From PKWO01 sp036561005 (lineage in GTDB: Bacteria; Pseudomonadota; Gammaproteobacteria; Burkholderiales; Burkholderiaceae_D), in NCBI GenBank assembly GCA_036561005.1, contig DATBQE010000180.1:1-64000 (forward strand): a DNA stretch of 64,000 nucleotides, in the 5' to 3' direction. The translations under genes were made by a program, and so were the position numbers. How positions within the stretch are numbered: the stretch's first letter is position 1; each line of letters opens with the position of its first letter. Below the pieces are notes generated by a model. That model ran no database searches. It saw nothing but the letters and a program-made list of their open reading frames with translations, and was not told the DNA's origin. Shown in pieces: positions 27,087 through 35,919 of this stretch.

Positions 27087-27416
27087 GTGGCAAAGCGCAA
27101 TCGTTCCGAACAGGATTCATGGTACCGTCCACCAGAGGTGGAAGTCTGCCCGCTCTGCGTTCGGGAGATTCCGGCCAGCCAGCGCGATGAGCATCATTTG
27201 GTGCCGCGTGCCAAAGGTGGCAAGGTCACGCAGCACATGCACCGCATCTGCCATCGACAAATACATGCGTTATTCAGCGAGACGGAATTGGCATCGCAAT
27301 ACAACACGGTTGATGCGCTGCTTGAACACCCGGAAATTCAGAAGTTTGTGACCTGGGTCAAAACCAAGCCGATTGGCTTTATGGAACGTACCCGATTGAG
27401 CAGTCGCAGACGCTAG
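27087..27416 (+). CDS. HNH endonuclease-like protein
   Basis: This 109-residue protein has an HNH-type core: a CPLC zinc knuckle near residue 21, DEHHLVPRAKGGK with the metal-binding His pair, then HRICHRQIHALF supplying the second knuckle and final His. A GTG start at 27087 is supported by GAGGAG about 10 bases upstream. It stands alone; there is no restriction, toxin or phage packaging gene beside it, so its biological role is unknown. The C-terminus is basic. Confidence 0.85.
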   Translation: MAKRNRSEQDSWYRPPEVEVCPLCVREIPASQRDEHHLVPRAKGGKVTQHMHRICHRQIHALFSETELASQYNTVDALLEHPEIQKFVTWVKTKPIGFMERTRLSSRRR

Positions 27417-27661
27417 GATTTGCCTGATCCGCGCGCCACGGAGTTTTCAGGCAGTCAAACCGTCTATGCAAGGTTTAACTCGACGGCGCCAATCGACAAG
27501 ATTATCGCTTGCCAAAATCGTCTTGGGTTTTCCCGATTTCCTGCGCCTGCCTCCATTGAACCAATTCGGCGCCGGCGCTTTTGACGCTGCGTTCCCAACC
27601 TGCGACGGCGAACCGGAACTGTTGCGGAGAACTGGTTGGCAGCGCTCCGGTTCGCACCCTT

Positions 27662-28144
27662 CTAAGCCGGATTGTGGGGTGAACTATCTAAATCCGCACC
27701 GTCATACCACCCACCATACTTGTCTCCGAGCCACGTGTGCAATCGGAAAATGTACGCATTGGAAAGCATAATGACGCCACCGACTCGCGCGGGTTCGTTG
27801 ACAAGACCTAAAACGCAGAACGCGAATCCGAACACGTGCGAGACAATTTCGATGTTCCTTGCTGAGCTTCTGCTTGGACGCAAGCTGAAGAAATTTGCTG
27901 AGAACCACCACTTTAGCGAGATTGGCAACTTTCGCCAATTGTCCGATTTCTTGTCGATCATGAATTTCTCCTGGTTTAGAGTTGCAACGTCAACTTCAAG
28001 CACTGACGCCAGGCACTTCAAAGACTCCAAGCTTGGACTGTGGCCGCTTTCAATTCGCTGAATCGTCCTGACGCTGAGCCCGGACATTTGGGCGAGTTGC
28101 TCTTGCGATAAAAGGCGACTAAGACGCAGTTGCTTGAGAATCAT
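27662..28144 (-). CDS. XRE-family regulator with C-terminal membrane domain
   Basis: This 160-residue protein has an N-terminal helix-turn-helix of the XRE/Cro type (residues about 5-60: LRLSRLLSQEQLAQMSGLS, RTIQRIESG, SLESLKCLASVLEVD) and a C-terminal hydrophobic part with two likely membrane helices (EIVSHVFGFAFCVLGLV and GGVIMLSNAYIFRLHTWL). The layout matches small membrane-tethered XRE regulators carrying a 2TM domain. No target gene is evident; neighbours are on other units. Confidence 0.82.
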   Translation of the reverse strand: MILKQLRLSRLLSQEQLAQMSGLSVRTIQRIESGHSPSLESLKCLASVLEVDVATLNQEKFMIDKKSDNWRKLPISLKWWFSANFFSLRPSRSSARNIEIVSHVFGFAFCVLGLVNEPARVGGVIMLSNAYIFRLHTWLGDKYGGWYDGADLDSSPHNPA

Positions 28145-28343
28145 TGAAGCTCCGAGCTATTAGTGAACCAGAATCATGCGTATTTACTTCCTTGTCGGTT
28201 ACGACAAATACCCGACATTGACCCGACACCGACGCGACATGATGGTTGAACCGGGTGGCGGCCCGAAAAATAGCCTTCCCCCCGCTGCCTTTTGCGTTGA
28301 GGAGTACTTCGGCATCCCCTTGTTTGATGGGTAGGGCAGGGGT

Positions 28344-28378
28344 AAAAAAAATGCCTCGACAGCGTCGAGGCATTTTTT
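28344..28378. terminator. Bidirectional rho-independent terminator
   Basis: A perfect 10-bp stem (ATGCCTCGAC, loop AGC, GTCGAGGCAT) is flanked by eight A on the left and six T on the right. On the minus strand it ends the phasin transcript, about 70 bases after the phasin stop. Confidence 0.93.
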
Positions 28379-28450
28379 CATGAATGCGCGTCAATTGCAA
28401 AAGGCAGCCCTTCCGGCATAAAGCCGGTCAGGCGCGCCTCCGCCAGGGTA

Positions 28451-29020
28451 TTACGCTGCCTTCTTCGAGCGGCCTGCCGGCTTTTCGGTTGCTTGAACGA
28501 ATTGCGCAGTTGCAGTGTTCATGTTGGTTTCGAGCGCGTCGACCGCCTGCTTGGTGGTCTTGGTGATTTGCTCGTAACCGGCGCTGGCGTTGCCGATGGC
28601 GGACTTGATGAAGGCGACGACGCTTTCCGAACCGGCCGGTGCATTCTTCGTCACTTCGTCAACCAGTTCGACAACCTTGCGGCTGTTTTCAGCGATTTGC
28701 GTTTCCGCGGCCTTGGTAAATTCGGCTTGTGCGGCAGTTGCGATGGTCACGAGATGACGGCCATAAGCGAGGGCCTTCTCGGCGTTCGGCTGGGCTTGCG
28801 ATGCGCTCAGGGTAAAGAATTCCTGCGGATCTTTCGCGGCCAGCAATTGCTTGGCCGTTGCTGTCGATTCTTCGAGCGAGCTCTTCACGGCGTTGATGTT
28901 CAGGTCGAGGATCTTCTCAACGCTTTCGAATGTCTTGTTGGTCAACTCGGTCATCAAGGCGATTTGGGCTTCGAAATTGGCCTTGGTGGCGTTCGAAAAT
29001 TGTTCTGGAATGGCAAACAT
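28451..29020 (-). CDS. phaP: Phasin, PHA granule surface protein
   Basis: This 189-residue helical protein matches the phasin family: it opens MFAIPEQFSNATKANFEAQIALMTELTNKTFE and continues with amphipathic helices including LSASQAQPNAEKALAYGRHL and AEFTKAAETQI. Phasins coat PHA granules and control their size. AGGAG is 8 bases upstream of ATG 29020; a longer frame to 29044 lacks this. A short Ala/Lys tail (AGRSKKAA) ends it. A PhbF-like box lies 92 bases upstream of the start. Confidence 0.95.
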   Translation of the reverse strand: MFAIPEQFSNATKANFEAQIALMTELTNKTFESVEKILDLNINAVKSSLEESTATAKQLLAAKDPQEFFTLSASQAQPNAEKALAYGRHLVTIATAAQAEFTKAAETQIAENSRKVVELVDEVTKNAPAGSESVVAFIKSAIGNASAGYEQITKTTKQAVDALETNMNTATAQFVQATEKPAGRSKKAA

Positions 29021-29044
29021 CTGAATTCTCCTGGTGGATATCAA

Positions 29045-29437
29045 TAGTGGCGGTGGGGGCCGCGCTTAGCGGAAAAAGCCATGACAAATCCGTGACAAAT
29101 TCCTTATGCTTTGGTGCGCTGCAACAGAGCATATTTTAGGGCTATCTCAGAACAAGTCAATAGTTATTTTCTGCGTTGCATCAAATTAACATTATATTAT
29201 TTCTTTGCTGCATGGAATTGGCCACTGACGATTCAAAAAAGGGCTGGTTGCCTGGCATTAAGTCTTGTCCTGAAGCGATGGAAATTCGCGCAAGACCGGT
29301 TTTTTGCCTGCGTGGTAAACTGGTCTTGCTGCATGACCGGCGGCAAACTTGTTGCCCAGGCAATTGCAGGGCCCTTTATTGATCTATAACTCTGAATGCA
29401 CGCGTGCCGGCGTATCGTCTGTACTGCTCACCTACCT
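29045..29437. other. Divergent intergenic region, phasin and DMT exporter
   Basis: About 390 bases without a gene. It must hold the phasin promoter (minus) and the DMT exporter promoter (plus); the phasin side contains the box described separately. The stretch around 29150-29220 is AT-rich. Confidence 0.5.
29112..29124. promoter_or_regulatory. Candidate PhbF/PhaR-type operator upstream of phasin
   Basis: TGGTGCGCTGCAA fits the pattern TG-N-TGC-N3-GCAA, which I recall as the binding motif of the PHA regulator PhbF in Herbaspirillum. It lies 92 bases upstream of the phasin start, the expected position for repression of phasin expression when no PHA is present. Pattern from memory; not verified. 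Confidence 0.45.
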
Positions 29438-30358
29438 ATGCCGCAGGCCGCTGAACCCGCAAAGTCCACTGTACCCGTTACTCTGATTCCCAACCCCTGG
29501 CTTGCCACCATGCCGGGTTTTTTTGTCTTGCTGTGGAGCACGGGATTTGTGGTCGCGAAGTTCGGTCTGCCGTTCGCGCCGCCGCTGACTTTCCTTCTGT
29601 TGCGCTTTGCCGGCGTGTCGTGTGTATTGTTGCCGCTGGTGTGGATCATGCGGGCGCCCTGGCCGCGCGGGCAGTTGCGCCAGGTCGCCTTCGCCGGCGT
29701 GCTGATGCAGGCCGGCTATCTTGCCGGCGTCTGGTGCGCGATCAAGATCGGCATGCCGGCAGGCATCTCGGCGTTGATCGTCGGCATGCAGCCGATCATC
29801 ACGGCCTTCGCTGCGCCATTGATCGGTGAATCGTTGCGGCCGCGGCAATGGTTTGGACTGACGCTGGGCCTGGGTGGCGTCGCCTTGGTGGTCGCCAACA
29901 AGATGCATCTGGCCGGATTGTCGCTGGAAAGTATTGCGCTGTGCGTCATGGCCTTGCTCTCGATCACGGCGGGCACGCTCTATCAGAAGCGCTATTGCCC
30001 GCAATTCGATTTGCGCACAGGCACCCTGATTCAGTTCCTTGCGTCGTTCGCCGTGCTGTTGCCGTTTGCCCTGGCCTTCGAACATCTCGATTGGACATTG
30101 TCGACTGTCGAATGGTCGACCCGCTTTGTTGCCGCGCTGCTCTGGTCCATCTTCGCCTTATCGATCGGCGCGATCTTCCTGTTGTTTGCCTTGATCCGCA
30201 AGAACGCCGCAACCAAGGTTACAAGTCTGCTTTATCTGACCCCGCCGACTACGGCGCTCATGGCGTGGCTGATGTTCGGCGAATCGCTGAGCCTGGCCGG
30301 CGTGCTTGGCATGTTATTGGCCGTTACCGGTGTGTTTTTCGTCGTGAGGAAAAATTGA
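29438..30358 (+). CDS. EamA/DMT-superfamily transporter
   Basis: This 306-residue membrane protein has ten predicted helices in two EamA repeats, with GFFVLLWSTGFVVAKFGLP at the start of the first and the second ending in PTTALMAWLMFGESLSLAGVLGM. Members export metabolites such as amino acids or nucleosides; the substrate here is unknown. ATG 29438 (MPQAAEP) was preferred over 29396. Its stop overlaps the thioesterase start by one base (TGATG), so they are translationally coupled. Confidence 0.88.
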   Translation: MPQAAEPAKSTVPVTLIPNPWLATMPGFFVLLWSTGFVVAKFGLPFAPPLTFLLLRFAGVSCVLLPLVWIMRAPWPRGQLRQVAFAGVLMQAGYLAGVWCAIKIGMPAGISALIVGMQPIITAFAAPLIGESLRPRQWFGLTLGLGGVALVVANKMHLAGLSLESIALCVMALLSITAGTLYQKRYCPQFDLRTGTLIQFLASFAVLLPFALAFEHLDWTLSTVEWSTRFVAALLWSIFALSIGAIFLLFALIRKNAATKVTSLLYLTPPTTALMAWLMFGESLSLAGVLGMLLAVTGVFFVVRKN

Positions 30359-30798
30359 TGGAAAAAGCAAAGCCTAAGCAGCGCAGCGATTTCCTGCACT
30401 TTGCCGATATCAGCACGCGCTGGATGGACAACGATGCGTACGGGCATGTCAATAATGTCGTCTACTACAGCTGGTTCGACACGGTGGTCAACCAGTTCCT
30501 GATCAATAATGGCGTGCTCGATATCGAGAAAAGCCCGGTGATTGGCCTGGTGATCGAAACGCAGTGCAATTATTTTGCATCGGTCGCTTTTCCCGACTTG
30601 ATCAACGCCGGCGTGAGCGTCAGCAAGCTCGGCAATTCCAGCGTGCGCTACGAGGTTGGCATCTTTCGCGCGGGCGAGGAATCCGCTTCGGCCCAGGGCC
30701 ATTTTGTTCATGTGTACGTCGACCGCGCCACGCGCAAACCGACGGCGTTGCCGCCCGATTTGCGCACGTTGTTGCAAACAATATTGAAACCGCAGTGA
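30358..30798 (+). CDS. Hotdog-fold acyl-CoA thioesterase
   Basis: This 146-residue protein belongs to the 4-hydroxybenzoyl-CoA thioesterase-like hotdog family: the catalytic Asp/His-region motif TRWMDNDAYGHVNNVVYYSWFD is present, and the remainder shows VIETQCNYFASVAFPD and VRYEVGIFR. It hydrolyses acyl-CoA esters, releasing the free acid and CoA. It is coupled by a TGATG overlap to the DMT exporter, which suggests that the exporter may remove the released acid; this is inference. Confidence 0.88.
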   Translation: MEKAKPKQRSDFLHFADISTRWMDNDAYGHVNNVVYYSWFDTVVNQFLINNGVLDIEKSPVIGLVIETQCNYFASVAFPDLINAGVSVSKLGNSSVRYEVGIFRAGEESASAQGHFVHVYVDRATRKPTALPPDLRTLLQTILKPQ

Positions 30799-30860
30799 AC
30801 TAACTGCCGCGACTTAACCACAATAAACCAACCGCAGCGAACTACCATCAGTGAGCCAAC

Positions 30861-31556
30861 ATGATTGAAACGCCCCAACAGCAAGCCGTCGATGCCGCCA
30901 TCACGACGCGCCGTTCGATTCGTGCCTTCCTGCCGCGCCCGGTCGCGCGCGAAGACATTGAAGCCATTCTGGCTGTCGCCTCGCGCGCACCGTCTGGCAC
31001 CAATACTCAACCCTGGAAAGTGTACGTGCTGACCGGCACGGCCAAGGAAAGGCTGAGCACGGCCATACTCGACGTCTATGCCGATCCGGCGCAGTCGGCG
31101 CAGCACACGGAGCAATACAACTACTATCCACGCGAGTGGGTTTCGCCTTACATTGACAGGCGGCGCAAGGTTGGCTGGGATTTATATGCCCTGCTCGGCT
31201 TGACGCGTGATAACAAGAGCGGCATGCACGCCCAGCATGGGCGCAACTACCGCTTTTTCGACGCCCCGGTTGGCTTGATCTTTACCATCGACAGCATCAT
31301 GGAGCAGGGCTCCTGGCTTGACTACGGGATGTTTTTGCAAAGCATTATGGTTGCCGCACGCGGCCGCGGCCTCGATACCTGCCCGCAGGCCGCGTTCACA
31401 CAATTCCATAAAATCATTGCCGCGCAATTGCAACTTCCACCCGGCGAACGCGTCGTATGTGGCATGTCGCTGGGCTATGCCGATCCCGACAAGATAGAAA
31501 ATACACTGGTGACCAAGCGGGAGCCTGTGGCCGGCTTTACCCGCTTTGTCGAATAA
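30861..31556 (+). CDS. Nitroreductase family protein (FMN-dependent)
   Basis: This 231-residue flavoprotein has the nitroreductase N-terminus TTRRSIRAFLPRPV, the FMN-contact region ASRAPSGTNTQPWKVYVL, and the C-terminal GLDTCPQAAF and GMSLGYADPDK segments. It reduces nitro groups or quinones using NAD(P)H; the true substrate is unknown. It starts 62 bases after the thioesterase gene on the same strand and may be part of the same unit. Confidence 0.9.
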   Translation: MIETPQQQAVDAAITTRRSIRAFLPRPVAREDIEAILAVASRAPSGTNTQPWKVYVLTGTAKERLSTAILDVYADPAQSAQHTEQYNYYPREWVSPYIDRRRKVGWDLYALLGLTRDNKSGMHAQHGRNYRFFDAPVGLIFTIDSIMEQGSWLDYGMFLQSIMVAARGRGLDTCPQAAFTQFHKIIAAQLQLPPGERVVCGMSLGYADPDKIENTLVTKREPVAGFTRFVE

Positions 31557-31699
31557 GGGCAGTTGGACCCTCGCCAAGTGCGATGGTGACTTCACCATGT
31601 TTGTTGATTAATTGGCAAAGTATTAAGTCATTTAGTTGCGCATCGTGTAATTCCTGGTAAGAGAATTGTTTAATTTCCGCAGCTAACTATCTAATTCTC

Positions 31700-31748
31700 T
31701 TGCAGATTTTTTCGATTTTGCTACACTGCAAGTTAATTGTTTGCAGTG
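31700..31748 (+). promoter_or_regulatory. Candidate promoter and inverted repeat of pbpG
   Basis: TTGCAG (31700) and TACACT (31722) resemble sigma-70 -35 and -10 boxes with 16-base spacing. A perfect 8-bp inverted repeat CACTGCAA/TTGCAGTG (31724-31748) overlaps the -10 box and presumed start of transcription, so a repressor could act there. It ends 15 bases before the pbpG ATG. Confidence 0.4.
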
Positions 31749-31763
31749 ATGTAGGAGCTATTG

Positions 31764-32837
31764 ATGTTCAGATTCGCACCGCGATTGTTTTTTTTCCTGC
31801 TGTTGGTCCTGGTGGGCGTGAATGCCTATGCGGCCGATGACGACACGACCGATAACGTCACGAACAAGCACGCCGCAAGGAAACCGGTACGAAAACATGC
31901 CGCCAAGCATCAAATCGCGGATGGCGCAGCTTCGCAAAAGTTGGTACGCCATGTCACCTATCTGCACGGCCGCCGCCGCGTTGTGCTGCAACGCGTTGCC
32001 TATTCGCCGGTAGCTGCTGTCCCCAGCATGGGCGATCTTGAAGGTTTGAACCAGATCCATGACGCGCTCGACCTGAAATCCAATGTGGCGTTCGTGCTTG
32101 ATCAATCGAACGCCGAGGTCTTGTTCGACAAGAATGCCGACGTGGCTCTGCCCATCGCTTCCATCACCAAGCTGATGACATCGCTGGTGGTCGTCGAAGC
32201 CCATCAAGACATGAATGAAGTACTGGAGATCACCGACGCCGACGTCGACCGCGAAAAATTCAGCTCGTCGCGCCTGCGTCCCGGCACCCGCATGACGCGT
32301 GGCGACATGCTGCACATTGCGCTGATGAGTTCTGAAAACCGTGCCGCATCGGCACTCGGTCGCAATTATCCTGGCGGACTCACTGCGGTAGTGGCGGCAA
32401 TGAATGCCAAGGCCAGGGAACTCGGCATGACGGGTGCGCACTATGTCGAACCAACCGGCCTGTCGAGCCAGAACGTGGCGAGCGCGCGCGATCTGGCCAA
32501 GCTGGTTGCCGCGGCCCAGAAGGAACCCTTGCTGTGCCAATACTCAACCGATTCGCGTTATGTGGTCGACGCCAACGGGCGTGAAATGCAATATGCCAAT
32601 TCGAATCATCTGGTGTCGAATCCGACCTGGGATATCCTGCTGCAAAAAACCGGCTACATTACCGAAGCCGGCCATTGCCTGGTGATGCGCGCAATGATCG
32701 AAGGACGCTCCATCGTCATGGTCTTCCTCGACTCCAAAGGCAAGGACTCGCGCCTTGGCGATGCCAGCCGGATCCGTAAATGGCTCGAAGCGATCAAGGT
32801 AACAACGCCGCATATCGCGATCGCACAGCAAAGCTGA
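31764..32837 (+). CDS. pbpG: D-alanyl-D-alanine endopeptidase (PBP7)
   Basis: This 357-residue exported serine D,D-peptidase cleaves peptidoglycan cross-links. It has a signal peptide ending at AYAAD and a basic, His-rich stretch at residues 35-75, then the three penicillin-binding motifs: S133-I-T-K, S190-E-N and K295-T-G. AGGAG is positioned well before ATG 31764. It is followed by a clear terminator, so it is a single-gene unit. Confidence 0.95.
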   Translation: MFRFAPRLFFFLLLVLVGVNAYAADDDTTDNVTNKHAARKPVRKHAAKHQIADGAASQKLVRHVTYLHGRRRVVLQRVAYSPVAAVPSMGDLEGLNQIHDALDLKSNVAFVLDQSNAEVLFDKNADVALPIASITKLMTSLVVVEAHQDMNEVLEITDADVDREKFSSSRLRPGTRMTRGDMLHIALMSSENRAASALGRNYPGGLTAVVAAMNAKARELGMTGAHYVEPTGLSSQNVASARDLAKLVAAAQKEPLLCQYSTDSRYVVDANGREMQYANSNHLVSNPTWDILLQKTGYITEAGHCLVMRAMIEGRSIVMVFLDSKGKDSRLGDASRIRKWLEAIKVTTPHIAIAQQS

Positions 32838-32861
32838 TTGCCCTTTTCTCGGCGGGAAAGC

Positions 32862-32890
32862 AAAAGCGAGCTTGCGGGCTCGCTTTTTAT
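32862..32890 (+). terminator. Rho-independent terminator of pbpG
   Basis: A 10-bp stem (AAAAGCGAGC, loop TTGCGG, GCTCGCTTTT) ends in a T-run, 24 bases after the pbpG stop. Confidence 0.9.
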
Positions 32891-33281
32891 TTTCGGACGC
32901 CGAACATGCCGGATTGGGCAATCGCCTGATCAGCGCACATTTCTCCTCCCGGTTCTAAGCGTTTCCATCGCCATCCGATTTCCGCAGTTCCAGTCCATGC
33001 CATTCATTTCGTCGCATTGGCCGAGCGTTACGTGAGGCTTCAGTTCGATCCCTCTGAAGCGTCAGTTCCGCCTTCAATTCGAAAATTGCCGGCGCGAAAA
33101 TGGCCGATGGATACTCGCAATCTTGACAGTGTCGATTGTGTAAATGCGATGTTACCGTCGCTTACAGCGTCATGGCACGAGCCCCGTTATCCTGATTGCC
33201 TTCAGCGCGATCTCGTACATTGGCGCCTTGCCGCAGCATCGAAACTCACCCTCAACGCGTATCCATTTCACAAAGGCCGCC
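32891..33281. other. Intergenic region upstream of the secreted-like unknown
   Basis: About 390 bases with no supported gene. A GCTTCAG/CTGAAGC inverted repeat lies near 33034-33061. The frame of the next gene is open back to 33144, but the upstream residues look noncoding. Confidence 0.45.
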
Positions 33282-34286
33282 ATGCAAACCGCCACCACCA
33301 TCAACTATCAGACTTTCTCCGATCCGGCCTCGGGCACTACCTTCATCCAGGGTATCCGCGGCGTTGACGGTTCATCCGACGTCTATATTGCCGGAAGCCT
33401 GTCGAGCGCAGCCACGGCCGTGGGTCTGTTGTATCGCGGGCCGCTGGAAGGCAATGGCGCTTCCGGCACCTGGAACACCTTGACCTACACCGCGCCGGGT
33501 GTGACCGACGTTGTCAATACCTCATGCTATGGCCCGAACAATGCGGTCGATGGCCAGGTACAAGTAGTGGGTTCCTATAAACGCACATCGAGCGGAAAAA
33601 GCGCATTGGGATTCTATTATCAAGGAGCGCCGGACGGCAACGGTCGCTGGCAAACGGTCAGCCCCAACGGCGGCAATACGACCAACGTGTATGTGCATAG
33701 CGTCATGGGAAAACTTGCGGTAGGCAACTATGACGTTGACGGGATCGACAACGGCTACGCATTTATCTGGGATGTGGCAAACGACCTCTATCACGATCTG
33801 GTAGCGCCGAATGCAAAAACCACGACCCTGTACGGCATTTGGCACAACGGCGGCGACAGTTACACGCTTGCCGGCGGCTATTCCGAAATCTCGCCCGGCG
33901 ATTTGAGCCAGGGTTTTCTGGTCGACTGGGACGCCGCAACCAACACTGCCTCCAACTGGAAAGCCTATCAATACGCAAGCGAGAAATTCGCTTCCATCAT
34001 CACGCACTTCGAGGGCATCACCTCGGATGGCGCCGGTGGCTATCACATGGCTTCCGACTGGCTTAGCGGCACCAACGGCGCTGGCGCTGCGTTGGCCAAG
34101 GTGCAGCGCAGCGCCGACGGCAGCTTCGGCGATGCGCAGTGGATTGATATCGCCTATCCTGGCGCCGTTGTAGCCACCAGCGCCAACACGGTGTATCGAA
34201 ACAATATTCTCGGGATATACGTGACTGAGGATAGTTCAGGTTCGCCAACAACCCAGTCGTATTTGGCGCAAGTTTCGTTGGGATAG
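33282..34286 (+). CDS. Hypothetical beta-repeat protein
   Basis: I do not recognise this 334-residue protein. It is rich in Gly, Asn, Ser, Thr, Tyr and Trp with recurring short beta-strand patterns (GLLYRGPLEGNGASGTWNT and GFYYQGAPDGNGRWQTV are internal repeats, and GNYDVDG, LAGGYSEIS and GIYVTEDSSG follow). This looks like a beta-propeller or a surface-type beta repeat. There is no signal peptide at this start. ATG 33282 was chosen for AAAGG upstream and because the composition becomes protein-like there. Codon use matches its neighbours. Confidence 0.65.
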   Translation: MQTATTINYQTFSDPASGTTFIQGIRGVDGSSDVYIAGSLSSAATAVGLLYRGPLEGNGASGTWNTLTYTAPGVTDVVNTSCYGPNNAVDGQVQVVGSYKRTSSGKSALGFYYQGAPDGNGRWQTVSPNGGNTTNVYVHSVMGKLAVGNYDVDGIDNGYAFIWDVANDLYHDLVAPNAKTTTLYGIWHNGGDSYTLAGGYSEISPGDLSQGFLVDWDAATNTASNWKAYQYASEKFASIITHFEGITSDGAGGYHMASDWLSGTNGAGAALAKVQRSADGSFGDAQWIDIAYPGAVVATSANTVYRNNILGIYVTEDSSGSPTTQSYLAQVSLG

Positions 34287-34305
34287 TTGCGCATTGCTCT
34301 GTGGG

Positions 34306-34893
34306 CTATGCGTCACCGATTTTTAGTTGCTCAAGAGCTGCCGCGAAACGCGGCAGCACATTGGCGACGCAGGAAAAAGCCTCGTTCAATGCAATGCGCA
34401 CCGCGTCAATGCGTTGTGCCTCCGTGACAGCGAGATATTCTGCGTAGGCTTTATTCATCACGCGCTTTCTCTCGGCGTCGGGGGTGCGCGGTCCAAGCGC
34501 GTAAAGTTGATCCCAAGGCGTCGCGATCTTGAAGCCCGAGATTGCCTGTCTTCCCTCAACGGCCTGAATATTGAGCACGCCCGTTTCGAGTCCGGCAGTC
34601 GGTTCGCGCAACGAGTGGGTACGCATGTCGCCAGGCTGATTCATTGGCAAGATGTCGGGCGCAAAGCTCCAGCCGATCTGTGTGAAGAATTCTCGCTCGA
34701 CACCCCCGGCGGGGAACCAGACGAGCCAGACGCAGTGGTGCGAGGGGAGTTGTCGAAGGTATAGCAGACTGCCTGAAAATTGTGACCGTAGCGGATGATC
34801 TTTTGGTATTTTCTGCGCAACGAAATCGGGCCGCTCCAGAGGCATGCGCGCTTTTAGTTGCGACAGGAAGTGAGGCTTGTATAACTTGTCCAC
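34306..34893 (-). CDS. Hypothetical protein
   Basis: I do not recognise this 195-residue protein. It has no signal peptide or membrane helix. It has a Trp-rich central part (HHCVWLVWFPAGG, IGWSFAPDILP, TPWDQLYALGP) and a C-terminal helical third (MNKAYAEYLAVTEAQRIDAVRIALNEAF). It converges with the beta-repeat gene. Confidence 0.6.
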   Translation of the reverse strand: MDKLYKPHFLSQLKARMPLERPDFVAQKIPKDHPLRSQFSGSLLYLRQLPSHHCVWLVWFPAGGVEREFFTQIGWSFAPDILPMNQPGDMRTHSLREPTAGLETGVLNIQAVEGRQAISGFKIATPWDQLYALGPRTPDAERKRVMNKAYAEYLAVTEAQRIDAVRIALNEAFSCVANVLPRFAAALEQLKIGDA

Positions 34894-34987
34894 GAGTTAA
34901 AATCAGTCCGCTGCATCAAATGGGTTGAGAAATCGCACTATCCTCAAATTGTTCGTTTATCGATGACCGACTGGACTGAATAGTAAA

Positions 34988-35779
34988 TCAGGCTGGCGTA
35001 TACCCCAGCACTTCCGAAATCTGGTTCGCGGTCCTGACCAAATCTTCCAGCCATTCCTCCTGCAGCCGATCGGCCGGGGCCGAAATCGACAAACCGGCGA
35101 TCAATTTACCCGAATCGTCGCGTATGCCTGCGGCCATGCAGCGCACGCCGAGTTCCAGTTCTTCGTTGTCGCGTGCGTAGCCGCGGGCGCGCACCAGGCT
35201 CACTTCGCGTTCAAGCTTGGCCAGGTCGGTGATGGAATTCTTGTTGTGGCCGGCCAGCCCGGTGCGGGTGGCGTAGGAGCGCACGGCCTTGGGGTCGTCG
35301 ACAGAGAGAAACAGTTTGCCAGTGGAAGTCAGATGCAGCGGGGCGCGGCCGCCGATTGCGCGTACCACCTGCATGCCGGAACGTTCGGAAAAAGCGCGGT
35401 CGATGTAGACGATTTCGTCGCCTTGGCGCACCGACAGGTTGATCGTCTGTGCAGTCTTGCGATGCAGGAGGCGCATAAAATCAAGCGCCGCTTCGCGCAC
35501 GTTCAGACGACTTTTCACGATATTGCCGAGTTCGAGCAGGCGCATGCCCAAGCGGTAGGTGCCAGGTTCGGCGCGGTCAACGAAACGTTTGAGCACCAGG
35601 TCGTTGAGGATGCGGTGCGCCGTCGACGGGTGCAGGCCGGTCTGAACCGACAGGTCCTTCAGGCTGGCAGGGTCGGGATGTTGCGCCAAGGCATCGAGCA
35701 GGGAATTCATCCGTTCGATGACCTGGATCGATGTTTTATCGCTATCGAGCGCGGGTTCGAGGGAGGTTGGCTTTTTCAT
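34988..35779 (-). CDS. IclR-family transcriptional regulator
   Basis: This 263-residue regulator has an N-terminal winged helix (TSIQVIERMNSLLDAL, ASLKDLSVQTGLHPSTAHRILNDL) and a C-terminal effector domain (INLSVRQGDEIVYIDRAF, APLHLTSTGKLFL, LELGVRCMAAGIRD). ATG 35779 (MKKPTSLEP) follows the family; upstream codons in the frame are unlikely. It is divergent from lutAB with a gap of about 140 bases, so it probably senses lactate or a related acid and controls the lut genes. Confidence 0.93.
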   Translation of the reverse strand: MKKPTSLEPALDSDKTSIQVIERMNSLLDALAQHPDPASLKDLSVQTGLHPSTAHRILNDLVLKRFVDRAEPGTYRLGMRLLELGNIVKSRLNVREAALDFMRLLHRKTAQTINLSVRQGDEIVYIDRAFSERSGMQVVRAIGGRAPLHLTSTGKLFLSVDDPKAVRSYATRTGLAGHNKNSITDLAKLEREVSLVRARGYARDNEELELGVRCMAAGIRDDSGKLIAGLSISAPADRLQEEWLEDLVRTANQISEVLGYTPA

Positions 35780-35919
35780 ATCGTGGTTGGTGCGATGCAA
35801 TATATTATACTTATACCACAATGTGAAAAAATCAAAAAGCCGGTTGTGGTTTTCTGCATCGGCTATCATTTGAGCCTTGAGTGAATTTGGCTGCGCCTTA
35901 CGCCGGCGTAGAAGCAGAT

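Noticed and set aside
29848..30798. Fusion of exporter and thioesterase in one frame
   Set aside because: The longer thioesterase frame runs out of phase through the exporter gene; the true start is the TGATG overlap at 30358.
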